Shown here piece after piece: positions 12,401-43,800 of a stretch of DNA of 64,000 bases. Position numbers and translations under genes: made by a program. The notes beneath the pieces are model-generated. The model saw only the letters and a list, made by a program, of their open reading frames with translations. It ran no database searches and was not told the origin of the DNA. Within the stretch, counting starts at the first letter, position 1. The number at the start of each line of letters is the position of its first letter. Source of the stretch: Rallus limicola (Eukaryota; Chordata; Aves; Gruiformes; Rallidae); NCBI GenBank assembly GCA_022605955.1, contig JAKCOZ010000039.1, forward strand, positions 5,947,501 through 6,011,500. Direction: 5' to 3'.

Positions 12401-15400
12401 CCAGATTTATCACTGCAGGATAAATTGTTTACTACTGTGTAAACAGTACGTTTTTACACTAGGCAGAGTTTTGTTGCAGAGCTTAAGACTTTGTGGTATG
12501 GCGTGGAACGGTGGAGGATGACCACATCCTATCCAAAGGAAAAGAGAAACATTGTCCCTCTCCTCCCGCATCCTGTCTGGTATTAGATGTAGTATAGGGA
12601 ATCACAGAATTGTAGGGGTTGGAAGGGACCTCCAGAGATCACTGGGTCCAACCCCCCTGCCAAAGCAGGTTCCCTAGGGCAGGTTGCACAGGTGGGCGTC
12701 CAGACGGGTCTTGAATATCTCCAGAGATGGAGACTCCACAACCCCCTGGGCAGCCTGTCCCAGGGCTCTGTCACCCTCACTGTGTAAAAGTTCTTCTGCA
12801 TGTTGCTGTGGAACTTGTGTAGCCATTGCCCCTTGTCCTGTCCCCACAGATCATTGAAAAGAGGCTGGCCATTTCCCCCTGTGTCCGAAACTTATTTATA
12901 AACATTAATAAGATCCCCTCTTAGCCTTCTTTTCTCAAGGCTGGACAGCCCCAGTTCTTTCAGTCTTTCCTCACAGGGGAGATGCTCCAGTCCTTTCATC
13001 ATCTTTGTAGCTCTCTGCTGGACACTTTCCAGGAGATGCCTGTCTTTTTTATACCAGGGAGCCCAGAACTGGACACAATACTCCAGGTGGGGCCTGACCA
13101 GGGCAGAGTAGAGGGGGAGGATCACCTCCTTTGACCTGCTGGCCACACTCCTCCTGATGCACCCCAGGATCCCATTGGCTCTCTTAGCCACCAGGGCACA
13201 CTGCTGGCTCATGGCCAACCTGTCATCAACCAGGACCACAGAATCTTGGTGTCATTTACACTGGGAATTAGCAGTAAGCATTTGTTAGTGTGTGTGCAAA
13301 TGCAGTGATTAACGGGGTGGGCTGGTTTTAAGGAGTTTTGCTTTGAAGCGGTTCTTGCTTACCTTTTAACAACTGGCTGTCTGGAGAGGAGTAGCGTCAG
13401 CTGTGCAGAGAAGCTGGCTGTATTTACAGAAATAGAGGTTGCTTTTCATCTTTCTGCTAATGTACAGGCAAGAGAGTGAAAATCACAGCAGTAAATTGTC
13501 AGTGTGGTGTAAAAGCGCATCGTTCTGCTTCTCTTACAGAGTACAGAAGAGACGGCAGAAGAAAACAGCTTGCGGATATTGAAAAGGAAAAACAACCGGC
13601 AGAAAGGTGCGAGTGGCTGTGCGGCACGGCTGGGAGACACGGTGGTGGGTCACACTGAGGTGCAGAGCTCGGAGATGGGCGATAGCAGCGGGGCTGCGAA
13701 CGCATCTTCCTTACTCTCCTGAGACGAGGGAGTCTCCGCTCCGGGAAGGGAGCGTCAGTCTGACACACAGAGTGACTGCGCGGGTCTTACTGATTGTGTG
13801 CAGCCAACAGAGCTGGGCTTGGGCAGAGACTGGCTGTGGGATGCGAGCCGGTGGGGTCTCCTGGGAGTGTCCCCGCTCTGTCACCTCGGTCTCCTTGCGC
13901 TGAGCCCCTCTTGAAGGAGAGGGGTGCAGTGGTGCCAGGTGGGGCTCTGGGAGGGGTTAGTGGGGGAAGTGCGGTGAGCAGTGGGGGTTGAGCGGTGACA
14001 TGGCAGTGTGAGGGAGGAGTTTAGCACACCTTGGAAGGGAGCTCTGGTTCACTGGGTAGGAATGGGGATTGTTAAATGCTGGAGCAGGCTTTGCCGCTGC
14101 TGCATGCATATGCTATTTTTAACCGTAGGTGTACATAGGGTGCTTCATGCTGTTTCACTGCATCAATATAGTACTACGGCAGTGACATCAACCACCAGAC
14201 CCATCCTTCAGTTCTACAGTTTTTGTGCTACCCCAAAGGTCCTGCTGCGACCTGTCGTGGTTATGCTGTCAGTTGGAAGTTTAACAGGTAGCGGTGGTGA
14301 TTATTCACCATCCCGTGGCTACACACAGTACGTGGGCACGGTGGTGTAACAGTAGGTGACTACTCAAATAATTCCTACCACTATAAAGAACAGGGAACCT
14401 CTAAAGAACCCCGGAATGCCCATAGGGCATCTCCTGTAAATGAAATGACTCTTCTATTCTGGCAGAAACCTCCAGTAAAGAGTAACGTCGTGAGCTGATA
14501 GCTCTGTGCAGCAGCCCTCTGAACTGATCTTACTGAAGCTCTTGCTGCCCTGCTGCTCTGAGATGAGGAAAACACAAGTGGTTATGTGCTTTACAGCAAA
14601 GGCGTGTCAAGCAGGCTGCGATAAATGAGAATTAGTTTAATGCCTGAAGCACCTGGGAGTAAAAGTAGCCTTAATTTTCTTCCCAAATCCAGTACTGATT
14701 CACTTCTTGCACTGTTTTTTATCCTTTAGCCTGTTCAGTCAGCACTGTAGTCACGAGGATTGGGAGGAGAAAAGAAAGAGTGAAACAAATCACTTGTTTT
14801 CCTACAGTAAGGGGGTATGGGAAGGCGTTAGGATTGGCAGTGGAGAGCTGTGGAAGTGCTCCTCGTTGCTTTTGGTGGGATCCTGCTTTAGGGCTGGCTT
14901 CTCTGGTTCTGTGTCTCACAGTCCGAATAGACTTCCTGCGGAAGTGCAAGCAGGCCGGGCTTCTGGATGACATATTTGAAGAAATGTTGGACACCCTTCA
15001 CCTGGCACAGGAGAAGCTGATGGATGACAACACTTCAGAAACAGGTACAGAGGCCCATGGGGACTCTGCTTTCAGAGCAGAAATGCCAACTAGAACACCA
15101 GGCACTCGGCCCTGGGCCACCTTCCCAGGGATATTTCCATAGTGCCAAATAACCGGGTCCTGTCTGTTTTCTGCATCTGCACAGCAGGTAGCGAGTATTT
15201 ATGGGTATACATGTGTCAGCAGAGGGGAAGAGCTGCCAACTCAAAGCCTTCTGACTTTGAATTTTTGAAGCCACCTTTTACCTGTTGGCATAAGCACTGG
15301 GGGGTTCAGCCTGACCTCTTCCAGGCACTGAAGAGGTCCTGAAGAGACTGGTTTTCTTTAGATTACAAGTCTGTGTTCTTACAGCTTCACAGAGGGACCA

Positions 15401-18400
15401 GCTGTTAGTATGGTCACTCTCTTTTGAAGGGAAAACCCCCAAGTATGTACATTTCAAGTCTTTGGGTGATTAGTTAGAACTTTATTCTGGGTCCATCAAT
15501 TTAAATATCAGTTTGTAGGAAGCTCTTTGTTCTTGGAGGATCCTACTCCAATGCTGCTTTGTCCCCAGTACAGTTTAAAAAAGAAAATTTCAGACCTTCT
15601 CTCCTATTGTCCTCCCAGCTTTATGAAGTTATGACTAAACCCTTTGAATAAAGAATGCTAATTTATGCAAAGTAACCAAAGCAGGTGCATGGGAAGTGGA
15701 ATGTCCCACCTGGCTAAATCATCTTCAAGAACAGTTTGTGTGCAGCTGACAGAAACAGTAGTGAAGTCCAGGATGCTTTAGGGGTTCAAAGGTCTTCACC
15801 ATTAAGCAAACCCCTGAATAGCAGTGTGAATTCTGTAGGCATTCTGTGTTTCATTGCATCAGAAGCCTTAGTTGGAAACAGGCATAATTCTGGGCTGGTT
15901 TTTAACACCAAAGGGTGACAGCACTGTCCCACGTGTTACATGATGGGCCAAGAGGAATGGGTATGGTCAGCCCTGCCATTACACAGGCAGCCCTGGCACC
16001 ATGGAGGGAAATATATCTGCTTGTTAAACAGGCTGTTCTTGTGGCGTGGAGCCAAACAGGGAATTGTAAGCATGTCCTAGTTCTGGTCTTCTGCACGAAA
16101 TAGCAGCAACAATGAAATAGAATTGACAGTATGATCCTTCTTTCTCAATATAGATGGCATCTTAAACCCTCCAGCAATCAGAGTAATAGAAAATAAGTAA
16201 TTCCTGGTTTGTGCTACCTCGGATGTTGGGCTCTGCATTAACACAAGGGTTCTGTAAACCTTTACTCAGAAACACTAAATCCAGTTCTCTCTTTCCCCAG
16301 AATATGAAGAGACAGTAATGTCACTCTTTGACTGTGGACTGTTTGAAAATATACTGACCAATATTCATTCAGGTATGTGGAAAAAAACCCCTGTTGGAGT
16401 CCTAGCAGTTGGCATGTGGGTTTTGGCACTGAGGTTGTTCCCAGTGTGTTGATGGAATCACCGTTTAAAATCTAAATTCCCAGGAATGTTTTTCCCTTGC
16501 TGCCTGTATCTTTAGAATCACAGTATGTCACGTCTGGCTGGCTGGCACGAGGGGGAAGGCAAGTGACAGTTCCAGAGCTTTAATAAAAGGCCAAAGGGTC
16601 TCCATCCAGGAGGAACTCCCCTCTCCTTCCATCAATTTCTTTTCCTCCTCCAGCAGCTTGCCTGCCTCAAGGCTGTTCAGACTGACTGCTGGGATTCAGT
16701 GCAGAGCATTAAGCTCTATGAGCAGAGCTTATGTGGCCTGATGGGGATTGCAACATGCTTTGTGAGGAGCAAGCTGAGAATGCCTAGTGAAATGAAAACA
16801 AGGGCCAGGGCGGTTGCTTGGCACCACCAGTGTGTGAGGAAGCTCTGGGACTTAGACTCCAGTCTCAGCTATTGTAAGCAATGAGGTTAAAACTTCTTCA
16901 GGTAGGTGAGTCCCTGGCTCCCATTTCCCCTTCTAGCAGCAGCTTCCTTCTAACTTGGGCTGTAATTTATCCCTGTGAAAAGGGAAACGGGTTTCAGTTA
17001 GCTAACGCTGAGGTTCAGTGCCTGAAGGTGATGTTTGCTGCTTCCCCTTCACTCTATTGAAGAAGCCAGGCTCCCCTCTTCAGTCTCCCGTTCTCACATT
17101 TTAAGTTCCTTTTTTGGAAATGGGAGTTACCGGTGTTTCAGCATTATCCAACACAAGGTTCCACTGGTGCCTCATCTTGAGGGTGTTAAAACATCCCTGC
17201 TTGTAATTCCTCATGGATCACGTGTTTCTTTCACTGCTGTGTCCATTATTGCATCTGCTTCTCTCTGCTTACACGAGGAATTCTTGATGGTGGCACCTCC
17301 ACACACAGAACAGTGTGATTCTTGCATGTACAAGTTGCCCCCTCTCCCATTCCCCACTACTTGAGCAGCTCTGTTCCTCCCATGCCACCCAACCTTCTTT
17401 GCTGATCCCATCAGCCTGCTTTTAATATCAAGGTGGATCACGAACACACATCAAGGCTGGTTCCAAAACAGATCCCAGGGAACTCTTAAAAGGTCAGAAA
17501 GGAATGAAAACCATATTGGTCACAGGTGAAACTAGGGAGGGAAGGGAATCACCAGCTTGTTGGTTTTTTTGAGGAGTTGGGGTGGTGGTTTTTTGTTCTA
17601 ATCTGTCTAAGATTATTAGTGATAAGACAAGGGAATGACTGCAAGTTGTGCAAGGGCAGGTTCAGGTTAGAAATTAGGAGACATTTCTCCTCAAAGAGTA
17701 GTTGGGCTGGAACGGGTTGCCCAGGGAGGTGGTGGAGTCACTGTCCCTCAGGGTGTTCAAGGAAAGGTTGGATGAGATACTTAGGGACAGGGTTTAGCGA
17801 GTAATATAGGTTGTAGGGGGATGGTTGGTCTGGATGATCTTGGAGGGCCTCCCCAACTGTAATGATTCTGTGATTCTACTTCTGTCATCTTTGATCTTTC
17901 TCCTGGGAAAAAAAAAGTTAGGTCATCTGACATGTTTTACTTTCAATCCATTTTTAATGATTTATTTATTTCACTTCTTGGACTGTCAGTGAAAAGCCAT
18001 CCTAAAGCCTTACGTGGCAGCACAGTGAGGCTACTCTGATCTGTGACAGTTGCTTTTAGAAACCCCCTTTGTGTATATAAACATTTCCTTTGGAGCATGC
18101 AGCATGCACCTTTACAGCCAACGTGGCTTCCTTTAAAGCTCTTCACCTCCTCAGTAACATCAGGTTTCTAGGTTGGAGGTTAAAGCAACTTCCTCTAGTA
18201 TTGCTTTCTGGACAACACCTCAGGTGCCTTTGATCTCCTCTCTGCTGGTCATCAGTCTGTCCATCTGGTAGTGTTCCTTGTCCTGCAGTGGTTCCTGCAG
18301 TTCAGTTGTGCAGGCAAAGGCGGGTGGCGGCACTTTGTTTGGAAGCTGCTGTGCAGGACCTTCACTGAGAGCCCCATAGCACGTGTGGAAGAGCGAGTGC

Positions 18401-19968
18401 GGTCATTCCAGGTCCGTGCTCCTCAGGCCTTTCCCAATTTTACAGAAAGCTCTATGTTTTCCCTTTATATCAATCTCCTGTATGATGGGGAAGGTCCCAG
18501 TCTGTTCTGCCTTCCTATGGAAGCACGCCCATAGGCCAGTCATTCCCATTGCTGACATCTTTCTCTGGGCCATTTCTATTTCTGCCACGTCCTTGTGGAA
18601 GAAGAGGTGGAGCTGCAGGCTGAACAGAGTGACACACTTGTGTCTGCTCTCTATTTCAGATAATTTTTAATTGGCATCCTAATATTCTTGGAGGGGGTGT
18701 CTCCAGCTCCCAGTAGCACCTACCCAGATTTGACTTAAGATATGTGCCCAGGTCATTCTGTTAACCACACAGACTTGACACCACAGGGAGATGCCCTAGG
18801 GGCTGCCTGCGGCAAGCAGTGGAGCAGGAGATTTCCATCGCAGTCCTGCCAGCTCTTGAGCTGAGGCTGTGGAACCAGTGGGCACAGGCTGCGGTGGGAT
18901 GTGCTGCCAAATGTCAGTGACACCTGACTGCAGAGGGGAGCAGAGAGAAGGAGGGGGCAGCTGGGATTTCTCAGTCCGGGATCAGGCAAGGTCTCCAAGT
19001 CACTCTTTAAGGAGCCACTCCCCAGACACTTCAAGAGGCACTGGATGCCCCCACAGCATTCTGGCAGCTCCTTTTGAATGCCCACCTTACAGAAGGGTGT
19101 GCACATCATCGTCTGTGTACACACACAGACAGCAGTGGTGATGGGTGCTCTGAACAAAGAGGAAGAAGCAGCCAGGAGGAAGCAAGTCCAAGGCTTCCTT
19201 TGGTTATAAAAACATCAGTTACAGGTGCTTCAGGCTCCATAAATCAGAAAGAACAGTGGAAACAGCTGGAGCTGTTTAGGAAGGTTTAGCTTAGATATTA
19301 GGGAAGGTTTAGATTAGATATTAGGGGCAAGTTCTTCACAGAGAGAGTGATGAGGTGCTAGAACAGGCTGCCCAGAGAGGTGGTGGGTGCCCCATCCCTG
19401 GAGGTGTTCAAGGCCAGGTTGGATGGGGCCCTGGGCACCCTTGTGTAGATCCAGGCCTGGAGGTTGGTGGCCGTGCCTGCAGTGGGGGGTTGGAGCTCTG
19501 ATCCTTGGGGTTCCTTCCAACCCATGCCATTCTGTGATTCTCAGATCTATAATGTGGTTAGTTCTGAAATGGCAGTGTAGGGATGGCAAAGTAAGTTACT
19601 CTACCACTTTGGATTTTCTTTTGACACTCCAGCTAGCCTCTTCCACCCAAGAAGAGGCCAAGGAGACAGGGTGTTAGACTGGAGACTTTGCTCAGGCAGG
19701 TAGAGGTTTTATTGTGGGTTAAGCCAAGCATTGGTATCCTCCACAGCATTAATGCTTATATAGTATCTACTTTAGATTAATAATAGCTACATATGAACAA
19801 AAGCTTTTATCTCTCTCTTGCCTAATAGGAACAGAGGAAAAAATTGAGGAACTTCTGGAGACCAGAAGACAACTGGATAGTAAGATTGAGCTACTGCAGG
19901 ACTTGAAAGAAGTTGTCCTTCCTACCCAAGAGAACACTGCTAGTACATCCAGTACAGTGTCCGAATAA
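417..19968 (+). CDS. PHF11: PHF11, PHD finger protein 11 (nine coding exons, 285 aa)
   Basis: Exons, seen in sequence: 417-524, 1536-1643, 2364-2497, 7894-7940, 11404-11462, 13540-13606, 14922-15044, 16301-16372 and 19829-19968. All internal junctions are GT/AG and the phases join without a break (858 nt including TAA). The N-terminus is an extended PHD module. A C2HC knuckle uses C9, C12, H32 and C35, and an atypical PHD finger uses C74, C77, C86, C91, H96, C99, C120 and H123. Basic stretches near residues 137-140 (KRRR) and 167-169 (KRK) suit nuclear import. The C-terminus (about 240-285) is predicted helical and contains IELLQDLK, as human PHF11 does. In mammals PHF11 is nuclear, promotes Th1 cytokine gene transcription with NF-kB, and acts in DNA-end resection (family knowledge). 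The human protein is about 331 aa. The start is uncertain: ATG 417 and ATG 426 (M4) both have good contexts, M4 aligns with the human short form, and the frame stays open upstream through an acceptor at 388, so a further 5' exon outside the window is likely. Confidence 0.95.
718..945 (-). mobile_element. CR1 LINE fragment (3' end)
   Basis: Reverse-oriented CR1 tail with the usual landmarks (AGTCCCAACCCCCTGCCATGG, CAGGCTGCCCAAAGCCCCAT). It lies in the first PHF11 intron, antisense to the gene. A 24-bp stretch (718-741) is repeated exactly at 742-765 at its 3' end. Confidence 0.85.
3462..5768 (-). mobile_element. ERVL-like LTR, interrupted by a second copy
   Basis: The outer copy begins TGTGGTGGGTTGACCCTGG at 3462. 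It runs to about 4331 and resumes at 5531 with the terminal part of the same LTR, ending near 5768. The two outer parts together make about 1.1 kb, the length of other copies in the window. Strand is inferred by comparing the ends with the 45.3-kb LTR. It lies in PHF11 intron 3, antisense to the gene. No internal retroviral genes are present. Confidence 0.75.
4332..5530 (-). mobile_element. ERVL-like solo LTR inserted in an older LTR of the same family
   Basis: It starts TGCGGTGGTTTGACCCTGG and ends CAAAACTACAACA, about 1.2 kb. Close relatives lie at 47355-48519, 54251-55379 and, inverted, 59614-60656. No target duplication is visible at the borders (TAGAG on the left, CTCCT on the right), and about 20 bp of the outer LTR expected here appear to be missing. 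Confidence 0.8.
8525..8760 (-). mobile_element. CR1 LINE fragment (3' end)
   Basis: The plus strand reads AATCACAGAATCGTAGGGG at the left edge, the reverse complement of a CR1 tail, followed by the conserved CR1 3' region. It lies in PHF11 intron 4, antisense to the gene. Confidence 0.9.
12599..13245 (-). mobile_element. CR1 LINE fragment with the end of its reverse-transcriptase ORF
   Basis: A reverse-oriented CR1 of about 650 bp. A 115-codon open frame on the minus strand (13239-12892) carries the CR1 ORF2 C-terminal signature ([27 protein letters not shown]), then the frame breaks in the last 300 bp. The 5' end is truncated, so the copy is dead. It lies in PHF11 intron 5. Confidence 0.92.
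17600..17880 (+). mobile_element. CR1 LINE fragment (3' end)
   Basis: A CR1 3' end in sense orientation, with GGTTGCCCAGGGAGGTGGTGG and the terminal AATGATTCTGTGATTCTA. It lies in the last PHF11 intron. Confidence 0.9.
19255..19545 (+). mobile_element. CR1 LINE fragment (3' end)
   Basis: It contains CAGGCTGCCCAGAGAGGTGG and ends CCATTCTGTGATTCTC, the CR1 tail. A short internal duplication (GGAAGGTTTAG.TTAGATATTAG) occurs near 19280-19325. It lies about 280 bp before the last PHF11 exon. Confidence 0.88.
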
Positions 19969-20730
19969 ACCCTGAGTCTGTCTGTAATGATGCCAGTATT
20001 TAGGATTTTCTAATTATAGGACCCATAGAGCACGTCTGGTCAGTGTCTGAGTAACCCCCCCTCCCCTCCCAGAGTATGACAGAAGCAAGAACTGCCCATT
20101 GTACTCATTTTTATACCTCACCCTTGCAATAATTCCAAGTTGTCCATTTCTTTGACTTTTCCTATGGATCAATGAGTGTTCTACACCAAATTTAGCTTTT
20201 TTAAAAGCTCCTCAGCAAAACCTCTGCTGCGGCCTCTCTCAAAGACAAGGGAGCAGCAGCTGCCCTGAGCACTTGTTCAAGTCACTTTAGGTGTGGGTGC
20301 CCCCTTCCACCTGCAGTAGCTGCTGCTTCCCCAGCTGCAGCTAGTGATGTTTTGCTGCTTTGGCTTTCCAAAGATGATCAAGTAGCAGGACTTGCAATCC
20401 AAGAAGCCTTCTGAATTATGAACAGGACTTCAGGTTTCTTGTTGGTTTTTTTAATTAAATTATTCTTGTTTAACTGCTTAATGTATAACTAGTTCTGCTG
20501 TAAGGGCAGTGATAAACAGTGTTTGCAGGCAGATCAGGAAGGGCATCATACACTAAACAACGTGTGCTATGTACAGTGGATCAAACAAGGGACTGTATCT
20601 TCCTTTCTACATTAAGAAAGGATGACTTCCACCTGTTTTTGTCTTAAAAAAATAATGTTTGAATACAGAAAAAGCATCATTTAGCTACAAAATGGTAAGT
20701 TAGTGAAATAAACCATTTTTAAGAAAGTTG
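19969..20730 (+). other. PHF11: PHF11 3' UTR
   Basis: Noncoding sequence after the TAA at 19966-19968. An AATAAA at 20707-20712 is the best poly(A) signal, which puts cleavage near 20725-20735. The exact cleavage site is inference. Confidence 0.6.
20707..20712 (+). promoter_or_regulatory. PHF11: Candidate PHF11 poly(A) signal AATAAA
   Basis: Canonical AATAAA about 740 bp after the stop codon, followed within 30 bp by a GT-rich stretch (AAGTTGTGTATTTAG). Confidence 0.6.
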
Positions 20731-20934
20731 TGTATTTAGTCTAACTCACTACCCTGCTGTGGCTGAGGAGTATGCTATCACATTGTAGTTTAACTACACC
20801 TGGCCTCACAGTAGCACATGTAGGAGAACCAGTGTGAGTCATGTCAAACACTGCTTGTCATGCCAGGCTGTAGCACCATCCTGCTGCAACAATTGTACTT
20901 GTGACACAGAATCATCCCTAACTTGTGCTTGTTC

Positions 20935-22199
20935 AGGCTGAAGGAGGGGATGGGTAAGGCTGAAGGAGGGGATGGGTAAGGCTGAAGGAGGGGATGGGTA
21001 AGGCTGAAGGAGGGGATGGGTAAGGCTGAAGGAGGGGATGGGTAAGGCTGAAGGAGGGGATGGGTAAGGCTGAAGGAGGGGATGGGTAAGGCTGAAGGAG
21101 GGGATGGGTAAGGCTGAAGGAGGGGATGGGTAAGGCTGAAGGAGGGGATGGGTAAGGCTGAAGGAGGGGATGGGTAAGGCTGAAGGAGGGGATGGGTAAG
21201 GCTGAAGGAGGGGATGGGTAAGGCTGAAGGAGGGGATGGGTAAGGCTGAAGGAGGGGATGGGTAAGGCTGAAGGAGGGGATGGGTAAGGCTGAAGGAGGG
21301 GATGGGTAAGGCTGAAGGAGGGGATGGGTAAGGCTGAAGGAGGGGATGGGTAAGGCTGAAGGAGGGGATGGGTAAGGCTGAAGGAGGGGATGGGTAAGGC
21401 TGAAGGAGGGGATGGGTAAGGCTGAAGGAGGGGATGGGTAAGGCTGAAGGAGGGGATGGGTAAGGCTGAAGGAGGGGATGGGTAAGGCTGAAGGAGGGGA
21501 TGGGTAAGGCTGAAGGAGGGGATGGGTAAGGCTGAAGGAGGGGATGGGTAAGGCTGAAGGAGGGGATGGGTAAGGCTGAAGGAGGGGATGGGTAAGGCTG
21601 AAGGAGGGGATGGGTAAGGCTGAAGGAGGGGATGGGTAAGGCTGAAGGAGGGGATGGGTAAGGCTGAAGGAGGGGATGGGTAAGGCTGAAGGAGGGGATG
21701 GGTAAGGCTGAAGGAGGGGATGGGTAAGGCTGAAGGAGGGGATGGGTAAGGCTGAAGGAGGGGATGGGTAAGGCTGAAGGAGGGGATGGGTAAGGCTGAA
21801 GGAGGGGATGGGTAAGGCTGAAGGAGGGGATGGGTAAGGCTGAAGGAGGGGATGGGTAAGGCTGAAGGAGGGGATGGGTAAGGCTGAAGGAGGGGATGGG
21901 TAAGGCTGAAGGAGGGGATGGGTAAGGCTGAAGGAGGGGATGGGTAAGGCTGAAGGAGGGGATGGGTAAGGCTGAAGGAGGGGATGGGTAAGGCTGAAGG
22001 AGGGGATGGGTAAGGCTGAAGGAGGGGATGGGTAAGGCTGAAGGAGGGGATGGGTAAGGCTGAAGGAGGGGATGGGTAAGGCTGAAGGAGGGGATGGGTA
22101 AGGCTGAAGGAGGGGATGGGTAAGGCTGAAGGAGGGGATGGGTAAGGCTGAAGGAGGGGATGGGTAAGGCTGAAGGAGGGGATGGGTAAGGCTGAAGGA
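20935..22199. repeat. 22-bp minisatellite, about 57 identical units
   Basis: A strict 22-bp period over 1265 bp, about 57.5 copies, with no substitution seen when reading through. The unit is G-rich on the plus strand and includes GGAGGGGATGGGTAAGG. The flanks are unique. It lies between the convergent 3' ends of PHF11 (+) and RCBTB1 (-). Because 22 is not a multiple of three and the minus strand lacks stops, all three minus frames stay open for about 430-457 codons. These are composition artefacts, not genes. Confidence 0.98.
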
Positions 22200-23074
22200 C
22201 ACACAGGCTCATTAGCAGTGGCCAACAACTGTTAGTTACTTACCCAGTTCAGACCTGCTGGCTGCCCAGGACAGAAGTTCAGTTACAACCTGAGCCAAGG
22301 CCTCAAGTGCTACTCACAGATTCTGTCTGGAAAACTCCCCAACCAGAAGCACAGTAATACTGGCTTTTTTTATCAGGGAACGAAGACAGACACAGACTAT
22401 ATGAAAAGTCATGTGACTCTTTCCTTGTAGCAGGGCCTGTACTCTTCTGTTCCACCCAGCCAAGCTAGATCTTTAGGCTGGAATTTGCAATCATTCCAAG
22501 CTTTCATTAGAAACATTTGTGATGACAGATGTGACAGCAGTGTGTCAGTCTCACTGAGCCTGGCCTCTGTCCTGTTACAGATGCGCTCTGGCCTCTTACC
22601 ACCAGGACAAGACTCCAGGCTCCACAAGACCTGGCAAAGTCATAACCCCAATGCCAGCCCCATAGTTAACCCAAAGCTCACAGCTCAAGTTCCAAGGTCT
22701 TGGCTCTGCCCCATACTGGATGTGGAGGCAACAGAAGCACACTACAACCTGTCCATGCACATGTCTACACCTACCTGCTGTCAGGCTACAGTCACATAGG
22801 GGCTCAGTAGTAAAAAATAATCAGAGCCATCAACTGTAACCATTAGTGCCTACACATCCCTCTGCTGAAACTGTGGCAGCAGCTATTTGTCAAGCACAGG
22901 GAAATCAGTGACATACAGGAACACACAATCAGGGCCAGGGGAATGGTTTTGTTCTTTGGTTTGCTTGGGTGTGGGTTTTTCTCATGATTTTTTAAAATAA
23001 AACAAGGTTATGCTGTACATAACACAAACCCCTGCAGTTTCCTTCATAGTCCAAAGACAGTTTCTAGGAACAAG
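22200..23074. other. Intergenic sequence between the minisatellite and the RCBTB1 3' end
   Basis: No gene or recognised repeat. Short frames here have no family features. The segment separates the array from the RCBTB1 poly(A) site. Confidence 0.5.
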
Positions 23075-23853
23075 TACAAAAAAAAGTTAGCTTTATTACA
23101 TGTAGTTTAAATTTATACAACACAAGTGTCCCCTCCTTTCAGAACAGCATATCCATTCCCCTCCCAGGGAACCAATGCAAGCTGAAGTCACCACAGAGGG
23201 GATTTTTTTTTTCCCATTAACTGTTAAAAATATTGCTTGATACACAAGTACACATTGCAACTTAGATTAATGTATACTCAAATATAGATTTGCTTCCCAT
23301 TAGATCTGCTTTCTTCCAAGTCACCTGTGTAGGCTTGAAGGACATTATTTTTGCACACTTTCCTAAGCACCAGATACGCTTAGTTAATTACAGGCAGCAA
23401 ATGGCAAGCTCATTGACAATCATGCAAAGGCAGTTAAGAGATACCCATGCCATTTGCTTCTCTATAATCCCAGGGAGATAATGATTTAAGTGACATCATT
23501 CAGTGGCTCAGGTCGCACTCCTCTCCAACCCCAAGAAGTACATGGAAAATACTAACAGGTAGCACTAGGACAGGGATCTCCTAGGCTAAAGAGGTAAGTC
23601 CTTAACACGACCGTGTCCTCCACGCACTGCAGTGCCTGTCTCCTCTCCATGTCTGAAGTGTTGAGCTGGTTCCCCCATCCAAGTTTGCTAAGTACAGGTG
23701 ACTATTTTGCTTGATGCTTTAACAACAGTTCACTCGAGCACTGTTTTCACTGTGGCTTCTCAGGTAATGGTGGTGTTCACCTGTACAGTTAATGACATCC
23801 TGCTTGAACTGCAAAGAAAGTCCCTATAAACACCCGTAACTTACAGCCTCGCT
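23075..23853 (-). other. RCBTB1: RCBTB1 3' UTR
   Basis: Follows the TGA at 23856-23854 (minus strand) and extends to the AATAAA at 23097-23092. No repeat was recognised in it. The endpoint is inferred. Confidence 0.6.
23092..23097 (-). promoter_or_regulatory. RCBTB1: Candidate RCBTB1 poly(A) signal
   Basis: TTTATT on the plus strand reads AATAAA on the minus strand, about 760 bp downstream of the RCBTB1 stop. This gives a 3' UTR of roughly 23075-23853. Confidence 0.6.

Positions 23854-43800
<19,947 letters not shown>

Noticed and set aside
20839..22228. Three overlapping minus-strand frames of 431-457 codons, proline-rich repeat proteins
   Set aside because: They arise from a stop-free 22-bp tandem repeat, so every minus frame encodes the same cyclic peptide. 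No signal, domain, splice sites or start context supports a gene.
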